From: Neorhizobium galegae bv. officinalis
GTDB lineage: Bacteria > Pseudomonadota > Alphaproteobacteria > Rhizobiales > Rhizobiaceae
Length of the DNA stretch: 64,000 nucleotides
Direction: 5' to 3'
NCBI GenBank assembly: GCA_000985875.1
Contig: CCRI01000007.1
Span: 186,001-250,000 of the forward strand
Part shown: piece after piece, positions 53,585-63,693 of the stretch
Numbering within the stretch: position 1 is the first letter of the stretch
Layout of the letters: each line of letters starts with the position of its first letter
Position numbers and translations under genes: made by a program
Notes under the pieces: model-generated
What the model saw: only the letters and a program-made list of their open reading frames with translations
What the model was told of the DNA's origin: nothing
Database searches by the model: none

Positions 53585-54607
53585 ATGAGCATTGGCTTGA
53601 TCGCCCTTCTTGATGATGTCGCGGCCTTGGCGAAGGTGGCTGCCGCGTCCCTCGACGATATCGCCGGGCAGGCAGCCAAGGCCGGCGCAAAAGCGGCAGG
53701 CGTCGTCATCGACGATGCGGCGGTCACGCCCCGCTATGTCACCGGATTTTCGGCCGAACGCGAATTGCCGATCATCGGCAAGATCGCGCTCGGTTCGCTG
53801 AAGAACAAGCTTCTGATCCTGCTTCCCGCCGCACTCGTCCTAAGCCTTGCCGCACCCCAGGCCATCACGCCGCTGCTGATGATCGGCGGACTCTACCTCT
53901 GTTACGAGGGTGTGGAGAAAGTCTACGAAATGCTGCTGCCGCATGCTGCTCACACCCACGAAACAGGCCTCGAAACCGCAAGTCTCAGCGCTCAGTCGCT
54001 CGAAGACGAGAAGGTTGCCGGCGCGATCAAGACGGATTTCATTCTGTCGGCCGAAATCATGGCCATTACGCTCGCCGCGGTGCCGTCAGGCAGCGTGTTC
54101 ACCCAGGCCTTCATCCTTGCAGTCGTGGGATTGAGCATAACGGCCATGGTTTATGGTGGCGTGGGGTTGATCGTGAAGGCCGACGATCTGGGTCTGATGA
54201 TGGCGCGTGCGCAGACGGCGCCTCCCATGGGACCGCTGGTGCGCGCCATCGGGCGAGGGCTTGTCACCGGCATGCCTTATTTCCTGAAAATCCTGGGTAT
54301 CGTCGGAACCGCTGCGATGATCTGGGTCGGCGGCGGCATCATCGTTCACGGGCTGGAGGCTTATGGTGTCAGTGGCCTTGCGCATCTGATCCATGATGCC
54401 GGGAAAATGACCGTCCAGGCTATCCCCGTTCTGCCCTCCGCGCTGCGCTGGATCGTCGAGGCCGCAGGAGCGGGAATCGTCGGTATTGTCCTCGGCTTCG
54501 TCACGATTCCGGTCGCAAGCTATGTTATCTCGCCGATGTGGCGCTACTTCAAATCACTCCTGCCGCGCCGCCGGCCCAAAGAGGCATTGGCGGACGAGAA
54601 AAAATGA
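53585..54607 (+). CDS. DUF808 family membrane protein
   Basis: The protein has 340 residues; GGAGG precedes the ATG. It matches the DUF808 (E. coli YedI) layout: LIALLDDVAALAKVAAASLDDIAGQAAKAGAKAAGVVIDDAAVTPRYV at the start, then about six to seven membrane helices including LLMIGGLYLCYEGVEKV. The function is unknown, though it is often annotated as a putative transporter. It follows a phosphate cotransporter, with which it may be cotranscribed. Confidence 0.88.
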   Translation: MSIGLIALLDDVAALAKVAAASLDDIAGQAAKAGAKAAGVVIDDAAVTPRYVTGFSAERELPIIGKIALGSLKNKLLILLPAALVLSLAAPQAITPLLMIGGLYLCYEGVEKVYEMLLPHAAHTHETGLETASLSAQSLEDEKVAGAIKTDFILSAEIMAITLAAVPSGSVFTQAFILAVVGLSITAMVYGGVGLIVKADDLGLMMARAQTAPPMGPLVRAIGRGLVTGMPYFLKILGIVGTAAMIWVGGGIIVHGLEAYGVSGLAHLIHDAGKMTVQAIPVLPSALRWIVEAAGAGIVGIVLGFVTIPVASYVISPMWRYFKSLLPRRRPKEALADEKK

Positions 54608-55019
54608 ATGCCGGGTCGATGCCGGCAATGATCGACTGGACAGGCTGGAGATAGAGCTACGACAGAAAGTAATACGATGGCTCCGCCGCCTGTCCCAAGT
54701 ACCAAATTCCGAACGGCCGCAGCATCGGCAACACGTCGACAACTGTTGTTCATGAACGGTGTTTTGTGGGGTTTGCCTGTTCGGCATTATGCGGGTCCAT
54801 GGGGCGAAGCAGCTTGGACGTGTAGGATTGTCGCGGCCCTTACCCGCCGCGAGCTCAACCGTGACCTCAGCAGTGCCACCAGAACAAGGCCGGTCCTCAA
54901 TCGTCGACCGCGGCAAGCCTGTCCATGTCTTGATGACGTCGCGCCGAGCTTGCGGAATCCACCAAATTGCCATATATGACCTAATAACCAGTCCTGCATG
55001 CCGTATCTGGATCATTGCT
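54608..55019. other. Intergenic region before hipBA
   Basis: 412 bases without a gene I can support. Its right end holds the first of two GCCATATATGAC sites and therefore probably the hipBA promoter. Confidence 0.4.
54969..54980. promoter_or_regulatory. Repeat GCCATATATGAC upstream of hipB (operator candidate)
   Basis: The 12-mer lies 40 bases before the hipB start, with an AATT just upstream. The core CATATATG is a palindrome. HipB proteins autorepress by binding palindromes in their own promoter, so this is a plausible site. An exact second copy is at 56663-56674. Confidence 0.5.
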
Positions 55020-55397
55020 ATGGGATCGCCGAAATCAAAGTCCGCCCTCCAAAGGCTCGGGCACGACGTCCGCGGCGCTCGTTTGCGGCGCGGCATCGCC
55101 GTGGCCGATCTGGCGGTGCGTGCGGGCACGTCGCCGAGTACCGTCGCGCGCCTGGAAAAGGGTGACCCCGGTGTTGGAATCGGCACGCTCGCGGATATCC
55201 TGGTTGTGCTTGGTCTTGTGGACCGACTGGCCGACCTGATCGACATCCGCAAGGACGATCTGGGCTTGGCGTTGACCGCCCAACGCCAGCCGCGCCGCGG
55301 GCGGTCCTTTGCGACCACGCTACGCAGACAAAAAGCCAAGGGTGAAATGGCGCAGGATGATCCAGATGTCGTCGATCCGGACGGCGCATCATTCTGA
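55020..55397 (+). CDS. hipB: HipB-like antitoxin, XRE-family regulator
   Basis: The protein has 125 residues from the ATG at 55020; the frame extends upstream without similarity. The Xre-type helix-turn-helix is RLGHDVRGARLRRGIAVADLAVRAGTSPSTVARLEKG. The Arg-rich tail (QRQPRRGRSFATTLRRQKAK) is somewhat longer than in E. coli HipB (88 residues). It neutralises HipA and represses the operon. It overlaps hipA by one base (TGATG). Confidence 0.85.
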   Translation: MGSPKSKSALQRLGHDVRGARLRRGIAVADLAVRAGTSPSTVARLEKGDPGVGIGTLADILVVLGLVDRLADLIDIRKDDLGLALTAQRQPRRGRSFATTLRRQKAKGEMAQDDPDVVDPDGASF

Positions 55398-56629
55398 TGC
55401 CCGACTTCAACGCCCATGTCGTTCTCGGCGAGAGCCTGATACCGGTTGGTCAGTTGCGTTTCACGCAGGCAGGCCCCCGACAGTTCTCGACTTTCGCCTA
55501 TGATCCAGCCTGGATCGAGAGCCCCCGCGCCTTTGCCGTGCAGCCGACCTTTGCCCTTGAAGCTGGGCTATTTCACACATCTGGTCAGCTTGGAAACATC
55601 CGCGACGCATTGCCGGGCGTCTTCGCCGACGCCGCGCCGGATAGCTGGGGCCGCAGGCTTCTCGAACGGACATATGGTAACGGCCTTTCCGAGTTTGAAT
55701 ATTTGACGCTGTCCGATGATGCGTGCCGGCAGGGCGCGCTGCGGTTTGTGGACGATAGGGGAGAAATCATCCGGGGGCGAGCGGCCGACACAATACCACG
55801 TCCGATCGATCTGGAGGCCATCACCGCTATCGCCCGGGCCTACGAGCAGGGCAAGGAGATATCTGCCAAGGACATGCAGATCCTCGCCGGTGCAGGTGGT
55901 TCGGGCGGTGCGCGTCCCAAGGCGAATGTCCGCGATGGCGAGACGCTCTGGCTCGCCAAGTTCACTTCGGTTCATGACCAGCAGCCGATCGAGTGCGTCG
56001 AGGTCGCCACGCTCCGGCTCGCCCGGGCCTGCGGTATCCGCACTCCCGAAGTCAGGCTGGAACTCGCCAATACGCCGTTCCCGGTCGCTCTGATCCGGCG
56101 GTTCGACCGGCGCGGGACTGCGCGTATCCCCTACATCTCGGCCCGTACTGCCCTTGGCAAGTCCGGCACAGAGCTCGGTTCCTATACGGAGATCGTCGAT
56201 TTCATGAGGGCAAATGCCGCTGATCCGCAGGCCGATTTCCGCGAACTCTTTCTGCGCCTGATCTTCACCATCCTCGTTGCGAACACGGATGACCATCTGA
56301 AGAATCACGGCTTCCTCTATGTGGGGGCAGGCCGCTGGCGATTGTCCCCGGTTTTTGATGTGAACCCTGCGCGTGACCGAAATCCGCATCTCGAAACGGC
56401 GATATTGGAAGGTGGAGTGCACGACCGGTCGATCCGTCTGGCGCTGGAGGCATGCGAGTTTTTCGAGATCGCGGAAGCAGACGCTCGTCGGATGATCCGC
56501 GATGCGGCGCAGTGTATTTCTGATGAATGGCGTGACACGCTTCGACTGGCCGGCGTCTCCGGGTCCTTTGCCCGCCAGTATGAAGCTGCCTTCATGAACG
56601 ACCAGACTGAGATAGCGCTGGGTATTTAA
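55397..56629 (+). CDS. hipA: HipA-like serine/threonine kinase toxin
   Basis: The protein has 410 residues. The N-terminal HipA domain has GLFHTSGQLGNIRDALPGVFADAAPDSWGRRLLER; a GAGGSGGARPKANV loop fits the G-rich ATP loop, the catalytic loop is ILVANTDDHLKNHGFLY with the catalytic Asp, and the metal motif is LSPVFDVNP. HipA phosphorylates glutamyl-tRNA synthetase or a related target, slowing growth and raising persistence. Its pairing with the upstream xre gene is typical. All key residues are present, so it appears active. Confidence 0.9.
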   Translation: MPDFNAHVVLGESLIPVGQLRFTQAGPRQFSTFAYDPAWIESPRAFAVQPTFALEAGLFHTSGQLGNIRDALPGVFADAAPDSWGRRLLERTYGNGLSEFEYLTLSDDACRQGALRFVDDRGEIIRGRAADTIPRPIDLEAITAIARAYEQGKEISAKDMQILAGAGGSGGARPKANVRDGETLWLAKFTSVHDQQPIECVEVATLRLARACGIRTPEVRLELANTPFPVALIRRFDRRGTARIPYISARTALGKSGTELGSYTEIVDFMRANAADPQADFRELFLRLIFTILVANTDDHLKNHGFLYVGAGRWRLSPVFDVNPARDRNPHLETAILEGGVHDRSIRLALEACEFFEIAEADARRMIRDAAQCISDEWRDTLRLAGVSGSFARQYEAAFMNDQTEIALGI

Positions 56630-56662
56630 TGTGTAAATGTGAACGATATAGGCATATAATTA

Positions 56663-56674
56663 GCCATATATGAC
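56663..56674. repeat. Second GCCATATATGAC copy, downstream of hipA
   Basis: It matches 54969-54980 exactly and in the same orientation, with AATTA just before it. It lies between the convergent hipA and CorA genes, so it is not an obvious promoter for either. Together the two copies bracket the hipBA module. Confidence 0.55.
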
Positions 56675-56702
56675 GAATACGTCGCGCGGGACGTTCACGG
56701 CG

Positions 56703-57668
56703 TCATATCCAGCGGGCGCGTTTGAAGCGAACGAAGAGTGCGATGCACATGACAGCGATGACTGCCAAAACGACAAAATAGCCATAGCCGGTTTTCAGTT
56801 CCGGCATATTGTCGAAATTCATGCCGTATATGCCGGCGATCGCCGTCGGAACGGCGAGAATGGCGGCCCAGGCCGCAAGTTGCCGCGTGATCGTGCCTTG
56901 TCTTTGCTGTTCGAGCAGATTACTCGCCTCGAAAACGGAGGTGATCACGTCGCGCAAGCTTGCGACCATCGTTTCGACGCGGTGCATGTGCTGAAGTGCG
57001 TCCCGGAAATAAGGCTTCGCTTCCCTGTCAAGCGACGGCAAATCGAGGTGGTAGAGTTTTCCGCAAAGGTCGAGCATTGCGTCCAGAACCCGCTGGAACA
57101 GGATAATTTCCCGTCGCAGCTTGAAAATGCGCTTGATCTGGTTCCGGTCCAGGAAGGCATCGAGCATCTTTCTTTCCATGTCGAGCACGGAATCCTCGAT
57201 CGTGCGCACAATGGGAAGATAACCGTCGATAATGAAATCGAGGATCGCGTGCAGGATGTAGTCAGTGCCATGGCACAGCGTCTGCGGCGATGTTTCCAGT
57301 CTGCCGCGCAGCTCTTGATGTCCCCGCTCCGAGCCGTTGCGGACGGTTATGATATAGCGCTTGCCGACGAAAATTGCTGTTTCCCCATACGTGATATGGT
57401 CGGCTTCCAGCTGCGCCGTCTTCGCGATGACGAACAACTGATCGTCATAGACGCTGAGCTTCGGCATTTGCAGCGGACTGAGCGCGTCGGCGACGGAGAG
57501 TTCGTGAAGGCCAAAACGACCCTGCAGCGTCAAAAGGTCTTCGCGGGTGGGCTTGTGCAGCCCGATCCAGACGAATTCGTTGTCCATTGCCGGGATGGCC
57601 GCCTCGTCGAATGGCACGGCTTCAACTCGCCGGCCGTCACGATAAAGAAAAGATGCGGCGACGCTCAT
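56703..57668 (-). CDS. CorA-family Mg2+/divalent metal transporter
   Basis: The protein has 321 residues from the ATG at 57668 with AGGAGG 6 bases upstream. The long N-terminal cytoplasmic domain precedes two C-terminal helices; the signature IAGIYGMNFDNMPEL holds the GMN motif. The end of helix two is rich in Lys/Arg (VRFKRARWI). It transports magnesium or other divalent ions. It is convergent with hipA. Confidence 0.92.
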   Translation of the reverse strand: MSVAASFLYRDGRRVEAVPFDEAAIPAMDNEFVWIGLHKPTREDLLTLQGRFGLHELSVADALSPLQMPKLSVYDDQLFVIAKTAQLEADHITYGETAIFVGKRYIITVRNGSERGHQELRGRLETSPQTLCHGTDYILHAILDFIIDGYLPIVRTIEDSVLDMERKMLDAFLDRNQIKRIFKLRREIILFQRVLDAMLDLCGKLYHLDLPSLDREAKPYFRDALQHMHRVETMVASLRDVITSVFEASNLLEQQRQGTITRQLAAWAAILAVPTAIAGIYGMNFDNMPELKTGYGYFVVLAVIAVMCIALFVRFKRARWI

Positions 57669-57853
57669 GCGGGCCTCCTGGATGACGATGATCACGCCCT
57701 CGGGGCATGCCTTGCGCAGTGATACCCGCGAATTCACGACCCTTTTGTGACTATGCGCCACCGCCTGCCTGCGTTTGGCGGATCGTGGTCAAGCGTCATC
57801 ACGTGTGGCGTGCCTTTGTGGAGTTTCGGTAGGCGCCGTGATAAGAGACGGGT

Positions 57854-58156
57854 ATGACCTTATCGAACGATTTTGATTGCCAGGCATGCGGTGCGTGTTG
57901 TTCGTTTTCCGCCGATTGGCCACGGTTCTCCATGGAAAGCGAAGCTGACCTCGGTCGGCTGCCGGCACGTTTCGTCGCTGCGGACGAAGGAGGAATGCGT
58001 TGTGAAGGATCCCGTTGTTCTGCCCTGTCAGGGCAGGTCGGTGTCGGCACATCCTGTCTGGTCTACGATATCAGGCCTGACGTGTGTCGCGAATGCCTTC
58101 CGGGAGACGCTGCTTGCTTGATCGCGCGTGACGCTTTCGGGTTGAATTCCGCCTAG
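57854..58156 (+). CDS. YkgJ-type cysteine-cluster protein
   Basis: The protein has 100 residues. It contains the N-terminal cluster CQACGACCSF and later CEGSRC..., TSCLVYDIRPDVCRECLPGDAAC, giving ten or so conserved Cys in the YkgJ/PF03692 pattern. This family is thought to bind zinc or iron. The function is unknown. It is a single gene, convergent with a small gene at 58268. Confidence 0.8.
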   Translation: MTLSNDFDCQACGACCSFSADWPRFSMESEADLGRLPARFVAADEGGMRCEGSRCSALSGQVGVGTSCLVYDIRPDVCRECLPGDAACLIARDAFGLNSA

Positions 58157-58267
58157 GGTTCGTCGACATTTCGGTCGTGTCCTCGGCGAGCCGGATGCAG
58201 ATTGTTCACCGCCGCCGGCCGATCCCCGAGGCGGAGGCATGCGAATCCGCTCAGGATCGCCAAAAGG

Positions 58268-58531
58268 CTACATCTGCGACATGTCGTCCAGAAGGTTCTG
58301 CGCCAGTTCGCTGATGGCGGTTTCCGCTTCTTCCAGCGTCCAGCCGACGCTTTCGGCGCGTTTTGCAAGGCCGGCCAATACGGGCGGCAGATCACCGCCA
58401 GCCGTCGCCACGATATCGTCCGGCGTCAGTCCCCTTGCGAGCTGAAGAAAGACCTGCTCCAGGGCTTCCTGACAACCGATATCCCTGTCCGGATAGGGCG
58501 CGGAACTGCGCGGCCTGTTCAATACAACCAT
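58268..58531 (-). CDS. Conserved-looking small protein downstream of groEL
   Basis: The protein has 87 residues from the ATG at 58531 with GAGGG 6 bases upstream; a longer frame upstream is not family-like. The sequence is acidic and helical (EALEQVFLQLARGLTPDDIVATAGGDLPPVLAGLAKRAESVGWTLEEAETAISELAQNLLDDMSQM). I recognise no family. It follows groEL on the same strand after a hairpin. Confidence 0.55.
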   Translation of the reverse strand: MVVLNRPRSSAPYPDRDIGCQEALEQVFLQLARGLTPDDIVATAGGDLPPVLAGLAKRAESVGWTLEEAETAISELAQNLLDDMSQM

Positions 58532-58638
58532 TTGACCCTCATCTTGCTCTGCAGTCTGGGCGGCTGGCAAACAACTGCGGCCCACACCGCGTCCGCCGCC
58601 ACCAGGGCTGCCGCTCGATATTTTCCCAAATATACGAA

Positions 58639-58668
58639 TGAAGGGCCCCGATCGATCGGAGCCCTTCA
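58639..58668. terminator. Hairpin downstream of groEL
   Basis: TGAAGGGCCCCGA / TCGGAGCCCTTCA arms (with one C/A mismatch) around GATC are close to 40 bases past the groEL stop on the minus strand. A weak or no T-run follows on that strand, so it may also protect the transcript end. Confidence 0.5.
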
Positions 58669-58706
58669 CAGCAGGAGACGTGATCGAGTTCCCGATGGGA
58701 ACCCGT

Positions 58707-60377
<1,671 letters not shown>

Positions 60378-60406
60378 TCAAAAGGAAATAAGGAAGCGGC
60401 CGAAGA

Positions 60407-60703
60407 TCAGGCAATGACGCCCATGACGTCTGCTTCCTTCATGATCAACAGGTCTTCGCCGTTGAACTTGATCTCGGTGCCGGACCACTTGCCGAACAGG
60501 ATGCGGTCGCCTGCCTTGACATCGAGGGGGACGATCTTGCCGCTCTCGTCGCGGCTGCCGGTGCCGACAGCGACGATTTCGCCTTCCTGCGGCTTTTCCT
60601 TGGCGGTGTCGGGAATGATGATCCCGCCCTTGGTCTTGGCTTCGGCCTCGATACGGCGCACGACGACACGGTCGTGCAACGGCCGAAAATTGGTATTGTT
60701 CAT
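60407..60703 (-). CDS. groES: Co-chaperonin GroES
   Basis: The protein has 98 residues from the ATG at 60703. [42 protein letters not shown] (including the mobile loop) and [13 protein letters not shown] match GroES. It caps the GroEL ring. A CIRCE element lies 55 bases upstream. Confidence 0.97.
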   Translation of the reverse strand: MNNTNFRPLHDRVVVRRIEAEAKTKGGIIIPDTAKEKPQEGEIVAVGTGSRDESGKIVPLDVKAGDRILFGKWSGTEIKFNGEDLLIMKEADVMGVIA

Positions 60704-60757
60704 TTTGGGTTCCTTGGCGGGAGCGCAGCCCAATGGCGGGTTCCCGATCGGACATCC

Positions 60758-60784
60758 TTAGCACTCTTGTGGTGAGAGTGCTAG
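60758..60784. promoter_or_regulatory. CIRCE element (HrcA operator) before groESL
   Basis: TTAGCACTC (60758-60766), a 9-base spacer, then GAGTGCTAG (60776-60784) match the CIRCE consensus with one end mismatch. HrcA represses groESL through it under non-stress conditions. Confidence 0.92.
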
Positions 60785-60890
60785 CGCGATTCGTGCTTTG
60801 GTGGTGATGCTGCGTCCGCAGCGACGCCGTCTCGTTGCCGCAGGAGGATCCGCCGGCATCGGGGACGTCGGCGGATCACTTGCCGCAGCC

Positions 60891-61499
60891 CTAGCAGAAG
60901 CCGTTGAGCTTGAGGATCTTATGGGCGTCGATCGAGGCCCTGAGCTGATCCTCCGAGTTGCGCTCTCCATTGTTGGCGTCCGGATGATGCATCTTGAGCT
61001 TCTGCTTGTAGCGGCTTCTGATTTCCTCCGGCGTTGCGTCCGGTGAAAGGCCGAGCGTCTCGAAAGCCTTGGCTTCCAGTGCCTTGAGCTTGCGTCGCTG
61101 GAGATCTACTTTTGCGGCTTGGCGTTGCGCAGCGCTTTTGCGTGCGTTCGTCGCCTTTGCCGAACCGGAGCGAGCCGTGGAGGGGAGCGGCATTTCCGAG
61201 GCCTGCTTTACACCGGTGCCCCAGGTCGGGCGGCTGCCGTTTGCCGCTTCCCGCTGATAGCGCGCCACCAACGGGTCTGAGAGATTTGGCGCGAAGTTAT
61301 AACCTTTGGTGTATTCCTTTACGTGCTGAGGACAGAACAGCAGATAAAGGCCCTCGGCATCCCGCCCTACAGGAGCACGATGAGTGCCACCCTTTTCGCA
61401 TCCGTCCCACTGGCATTTCGGATGGTTCGGTTCGGCGCTCGGAGCCGGTTTTTTGCGGGTCGACCGCAGGCCGACAAATATCTTTGAATCAGACGTCAT
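60891..61499 (-). CDS. J-domain (DnaJ-like) protein
   Basis: The protein has 202 residues. The C-terminal 60 residues form a J-domain: LEAKAFETLGLSPDATPEEIRSRYKQKLKMHHPDANNGE with the HPD motif intact. The N-terminal part has a CQWDGC...CPQH cysteine/histidine set, a possible metal site. It lacks the G/F and zinc domains of DnaJ. It lies directly upstream of groESL on the same strand, suggesting a proteostasis role. It probably stimulates an Hsp70 ATPase. Confidence 0.88.
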   Translation of the reverse strand: MTSDSKIFVGLRSTRKKPAPSAEPNHPKCQWDGCEKGGTHRAPVGRDAEGLYLLFCPQHVKEYTKGYNFAPNLSDPLVARYQREAANGSRPTWGTGVKQASEMPLPSTARSGSAKATNARKSAAQRQAAKVDLQRRKLKALEAKAFETLGLSPDATPEEIRSRYKQKLKMHHPDANNGERNSEDQLRASIDAHKILKLNGFC

Positions 61500-61901
61500 C
61501 GCGCCTTATATGGCGGTCCTGCGCCAGCAGGCAAGACATATGGACAGGCCAACCACAGACCGGTGCGTTGTCGCGGCAGTTCCGCGCTCAACCGAGCGGG
61601 TTGAGATCCGTCGCGCTAACCCTTTCCTGCAAGATCCACCGCCGCCCGCTATATTGGGGCGTGCCTGGAATGCAAATTTCCCTCGACCAGAGCAGTTTCC
61701 ACGAGGTGCCAAAACTAAAGGTTGACTTATGGGCGGGCAGCCTCTATTTATGGTTCATCGATCTTTTGCTTGCTGAACTTTGGTTTCCGCGCGCTTGGCA
61801 CCGCGCCTGACGAACTTCCCTTTCAAAATCAATCGCTATCATCCATCCCCAGGGCCTTGGCTCCGGGGTCACTCAATCTTGCTTTGAAAGGGTTCATCAT
61901 C
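61500..61901. other. Region upstream of cspA with a promoter and long leader
   Basis: 402 bases hold no supported gene. A good sigma-70 style promoter is at 61722-61750, which would give a leader of about 145 bases before the cold-shock start, typical of csp genes that use leader RNA structure. The rest, nearer the J-domain gene, shows nothing clear. Confidence 0.5.
61722..61750 (+). promoter_or_regulatory. Sigma-70 type promoter candidate for cspA
   Basis: -35 TTGACT (61722-61727), a 17-base spacer and -10 TATTTA (61745-61750) match the consensus spacing. It is 150 bases upstream of the cspA start. Confidence 0.6.
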
Positions 61902-62111
61902 ATGACCACAGGCACAGTTAAATGGTTCAATTCCACCAAGGGCTTCGGCTTTATCCAGCCTGACAATGGCGGCGCTGATGCGTTCGTGCACATTTCTGCC
62001 GTCGAGCGCGCCGGAATGCGGGAAATCGTCGAGGGCCAGAAGATCGGCTACGAACTTGAACGCGACGTAAAGTCCGGTAAGATGTCGGCTTGCAACCTGC
62101 AGGCTGCCTGA
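61902..62111 (+). CDS. cspA: Cold-shock protein, CspA family (second copy)
   Basis: The protein has 69 residues from the ATG at 61902; the longer open frame is not family-like. It has GTVKWFNSTKGFGFI (RNP-1) and AFVHISAVERAG (RNP-2). It is an RNA chaperone. A strong terminator follows. Confidence 0.95.
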   Translation: MTTGTVKWFNSTKGFGFIQPDNGGADAFVHISAVERAGMREIVEGQKIGYELERDVKSGKMSACNLQAA

Positions 62112-62171
62112 CCAAAAAGCGGCTTTCGCTTTGACCACGGATGTACTGGCACCGCTGGAAGCTGATTTTTT

Positions 62172-62203
62172 AAAGGGCCGGGCATCATGTCCGGCCTTTT
62201 TTG
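62172..62203 (+). terminator. Rho-independent terminator after cspA
   Basis: Stem AAAGGGCCGG / CCGGCCTTTT around GCATCATGT, followed by a T-run. It lies about 60 bases past the cspA stop. Confidence 0.85.
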
Positions 62204-62240
62204 GTTTTCGACCCTGCATATCTGCAAACAGGAAATAATC

Positions 62241-62465
62241 ATGACGCACAGCAAGACCCGGCAGCAGGCCGAGATGGCCTTTGACCAGGTTCAATCGCAG
62301 TTTTTCGCTCGCGACCACGCGGTCGAAGAGCTTGATTATGTCGCGCAGGTACGGGAGGCGAAGACCCTGCGTCTTCGGGAAGCCCGCCTTGCCAGGGAGG
62401 AGCGCGACCGGAATACCGCTCTCGGCATCATGCTCGCGAAGCGCGCGAAGCAGAAGCAAGTGTGA
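62241..62465 (+). CDS. Small basic/helical protein downstream of cspA
   Basis: The protein has 74 residues from the ATG at 62241 with AGGAAAT upstream. It is highly charged and helical (KTRQQAEMAFDQVQSQFF, EAKTLRLREARLAREERDRN). It recalls small cspA-associated proteins of rhizobia but I cannot name a family. Its stop overlaps the histidine kinase start by a GTGA, so the two are coupled. Confidence 0.6.
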   Translation: MTHSKTRQQAEMAFDQVQSQFFARDHAVEELDYVAQVREAKTLRLREARLAREERDRNTALGIMLAKRAKQKQV

Positions 62466-63466
62466 ACAACACCGTGACCCCGCGCGGCCCCGAATGGGGA
62501 CTGGAGCAACTGCGCGGCGCAATCCAGGCGGCGGGCGTGGCCTTGTGGTCCTGGAACGTGGACACTGACCGTTTTGTTATGGACGGTCACGGCTTTACTC
62601 TCTGGAACGTCGCACACGATGTCGGCCTGACGTTCGAGCACCTGTCCGAGAAAATACATCCGGCCGACAGGGACAGGGTGAGGGCGGCCTTTGTCGCGAC
62701 ACGCGCCGTGATCGGCCCTTACGAGATCGACTTCCGGATATTGGTCGGATCGGAGGTGCGATGGGTATCAGCACGGGGGCAAGGCAGTGATGCGGGCATC
62801 AAGAACCGGGCAATGACGGGGATCTTTCTGGACGTCACGGGGCGCAAGCAGGCCGAGGAAAGCCATGAACTCCTTGCTGGCGAAATGAGCCACCGCGTCA
62901 AGAACCTGCTTGCTATCGCGTCGGGTCTGACCCTGATTACCTCACGATCGTCTGCGTCGATCGAAGACATGACGAAGCAACTGACCAACCGGCTGACCGC
63001 GCTCGGTCGCGCCCACGATCTTGTTCGTCCGCTACCGAGTGGCCAGGGCGATGCCGCGCTTCTCGGAGACATCTTTACCGTTTTGCTCGCCCCCTATGAT
63101 GACGACGGAGCTTTTGCCGGACGGATCAGGGTCGCCGTCCCTCGTCTCGGCGTCGGTCAGGCGGCTGCGACGGGCCTGGCGCTCGTCGTCCACGAATTGG
63201 CAACCAACGCCTTGAAATATGGCGCACTCTCGGTGCCGGAAGGCGCGCTCGATGTATCGGGGACGATGGTTGGGAATGACGTCGAAATTCGCTGGACGGA
63301 AAGAGGCGGGCCTGAAGTCAGCACCCCTGAGGGGCCCGGTGGATACGGAAGCAAGCTTCTCCGCCGCACGCTGGCTGGCCATCTGGGTGGCGCTCTCGAG
63401 CACGTCTGGTCCGCGGAAGGATTGCTCGTGACCCTGCGCATGGATGGCGATCGACTGTCGCGTTAG
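62462..63466 (+). CDS. PAS-domain HWE-type histidine kinase
   Basis: The protein has 334 residues from a GTG at 62462 overlapping the preceding stop. A PAS-like N-terminus (ALWSWNVDTDRFVMDGH ... YEIDFRILVGSEVRWVSARG) is followed by the HWE/HisKA_2 core LAGEMSHRVKNLLAIASGLT and a late ATPase-like VHELATNALKYGALS. It has no membrane helices. It probably phosphorylates a PhyR/LuxR-like regulator elsewhere, as HWE kinases commonly serve the general stress response. Confidence 0.85.
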   Translation: MNNTVTPRGPEWGLEQLRGAIQAAGVALWSWNVDTDRFVMDGHGFTLWNVAHDVGLTFEHLSEKIHPADRDRVRAAFVATRAVIGPYEIDFRILVGSEVRWVSARGQGSDAGIKNRAMTGIFLDVTGRKQAEESHELLAGEMSHRVKNLLAIASGLTLITSRSSASIEDMTKQLTNRLTALGRAHDLVRPLPSGQGDAALLGDIFTVLLAPYDDDGAFAGRIRVAVPRLGVGQAAATGLALVVHELATNALKYGALSVPEGALDVSGTMVGNDVEIRWTERGGPEVSTPEGPGGYGSKLLRRTLAGHLGGALEHVWSAEGLLVTLRMDGDRLSR

Positions 63467-63648
63467 CCTTCTCTGAACCGACACACCTGCACAGCAGCGT
63501 CGGTGCCTTCTAAAATTTGCCCCCTTTTATTGACGATCTGGAATTCCAGCGATTTGGCGGGCTGTCGAGAGTATTCAACCAGCCTGAAATCCTCCGTCCG
63601 TTTCTTTCGGGCCGATCGGATATTCTGCTCATAGAGGCTGGCCATCAT
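63463..63648 (-). CDS. Small protein of unknown function
   Basis: About 61 residues from the ATG at 63648 (or 63645); a longer upstream frame reads as a shadow of the divergent gene. It is basic in the middle (RSARKKRTEDFRLVEYSRQ) and recognisable as no family. No good ribosome site is seen. It converges with the histidine kinase, sharing a few bases of the stop region. Confidence 0.4.
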   Translation of the reverse strand: MMASLYEQNIRSARKKRTEDFRLVEYSRQPAKSLEFQIVNKRGQILEGTDAAVQVCRFREG

Positions 63649-63693
63649 TGCCGAGGCGATATAGAAGCCGGATCCACCAACAGGCAGATCACG

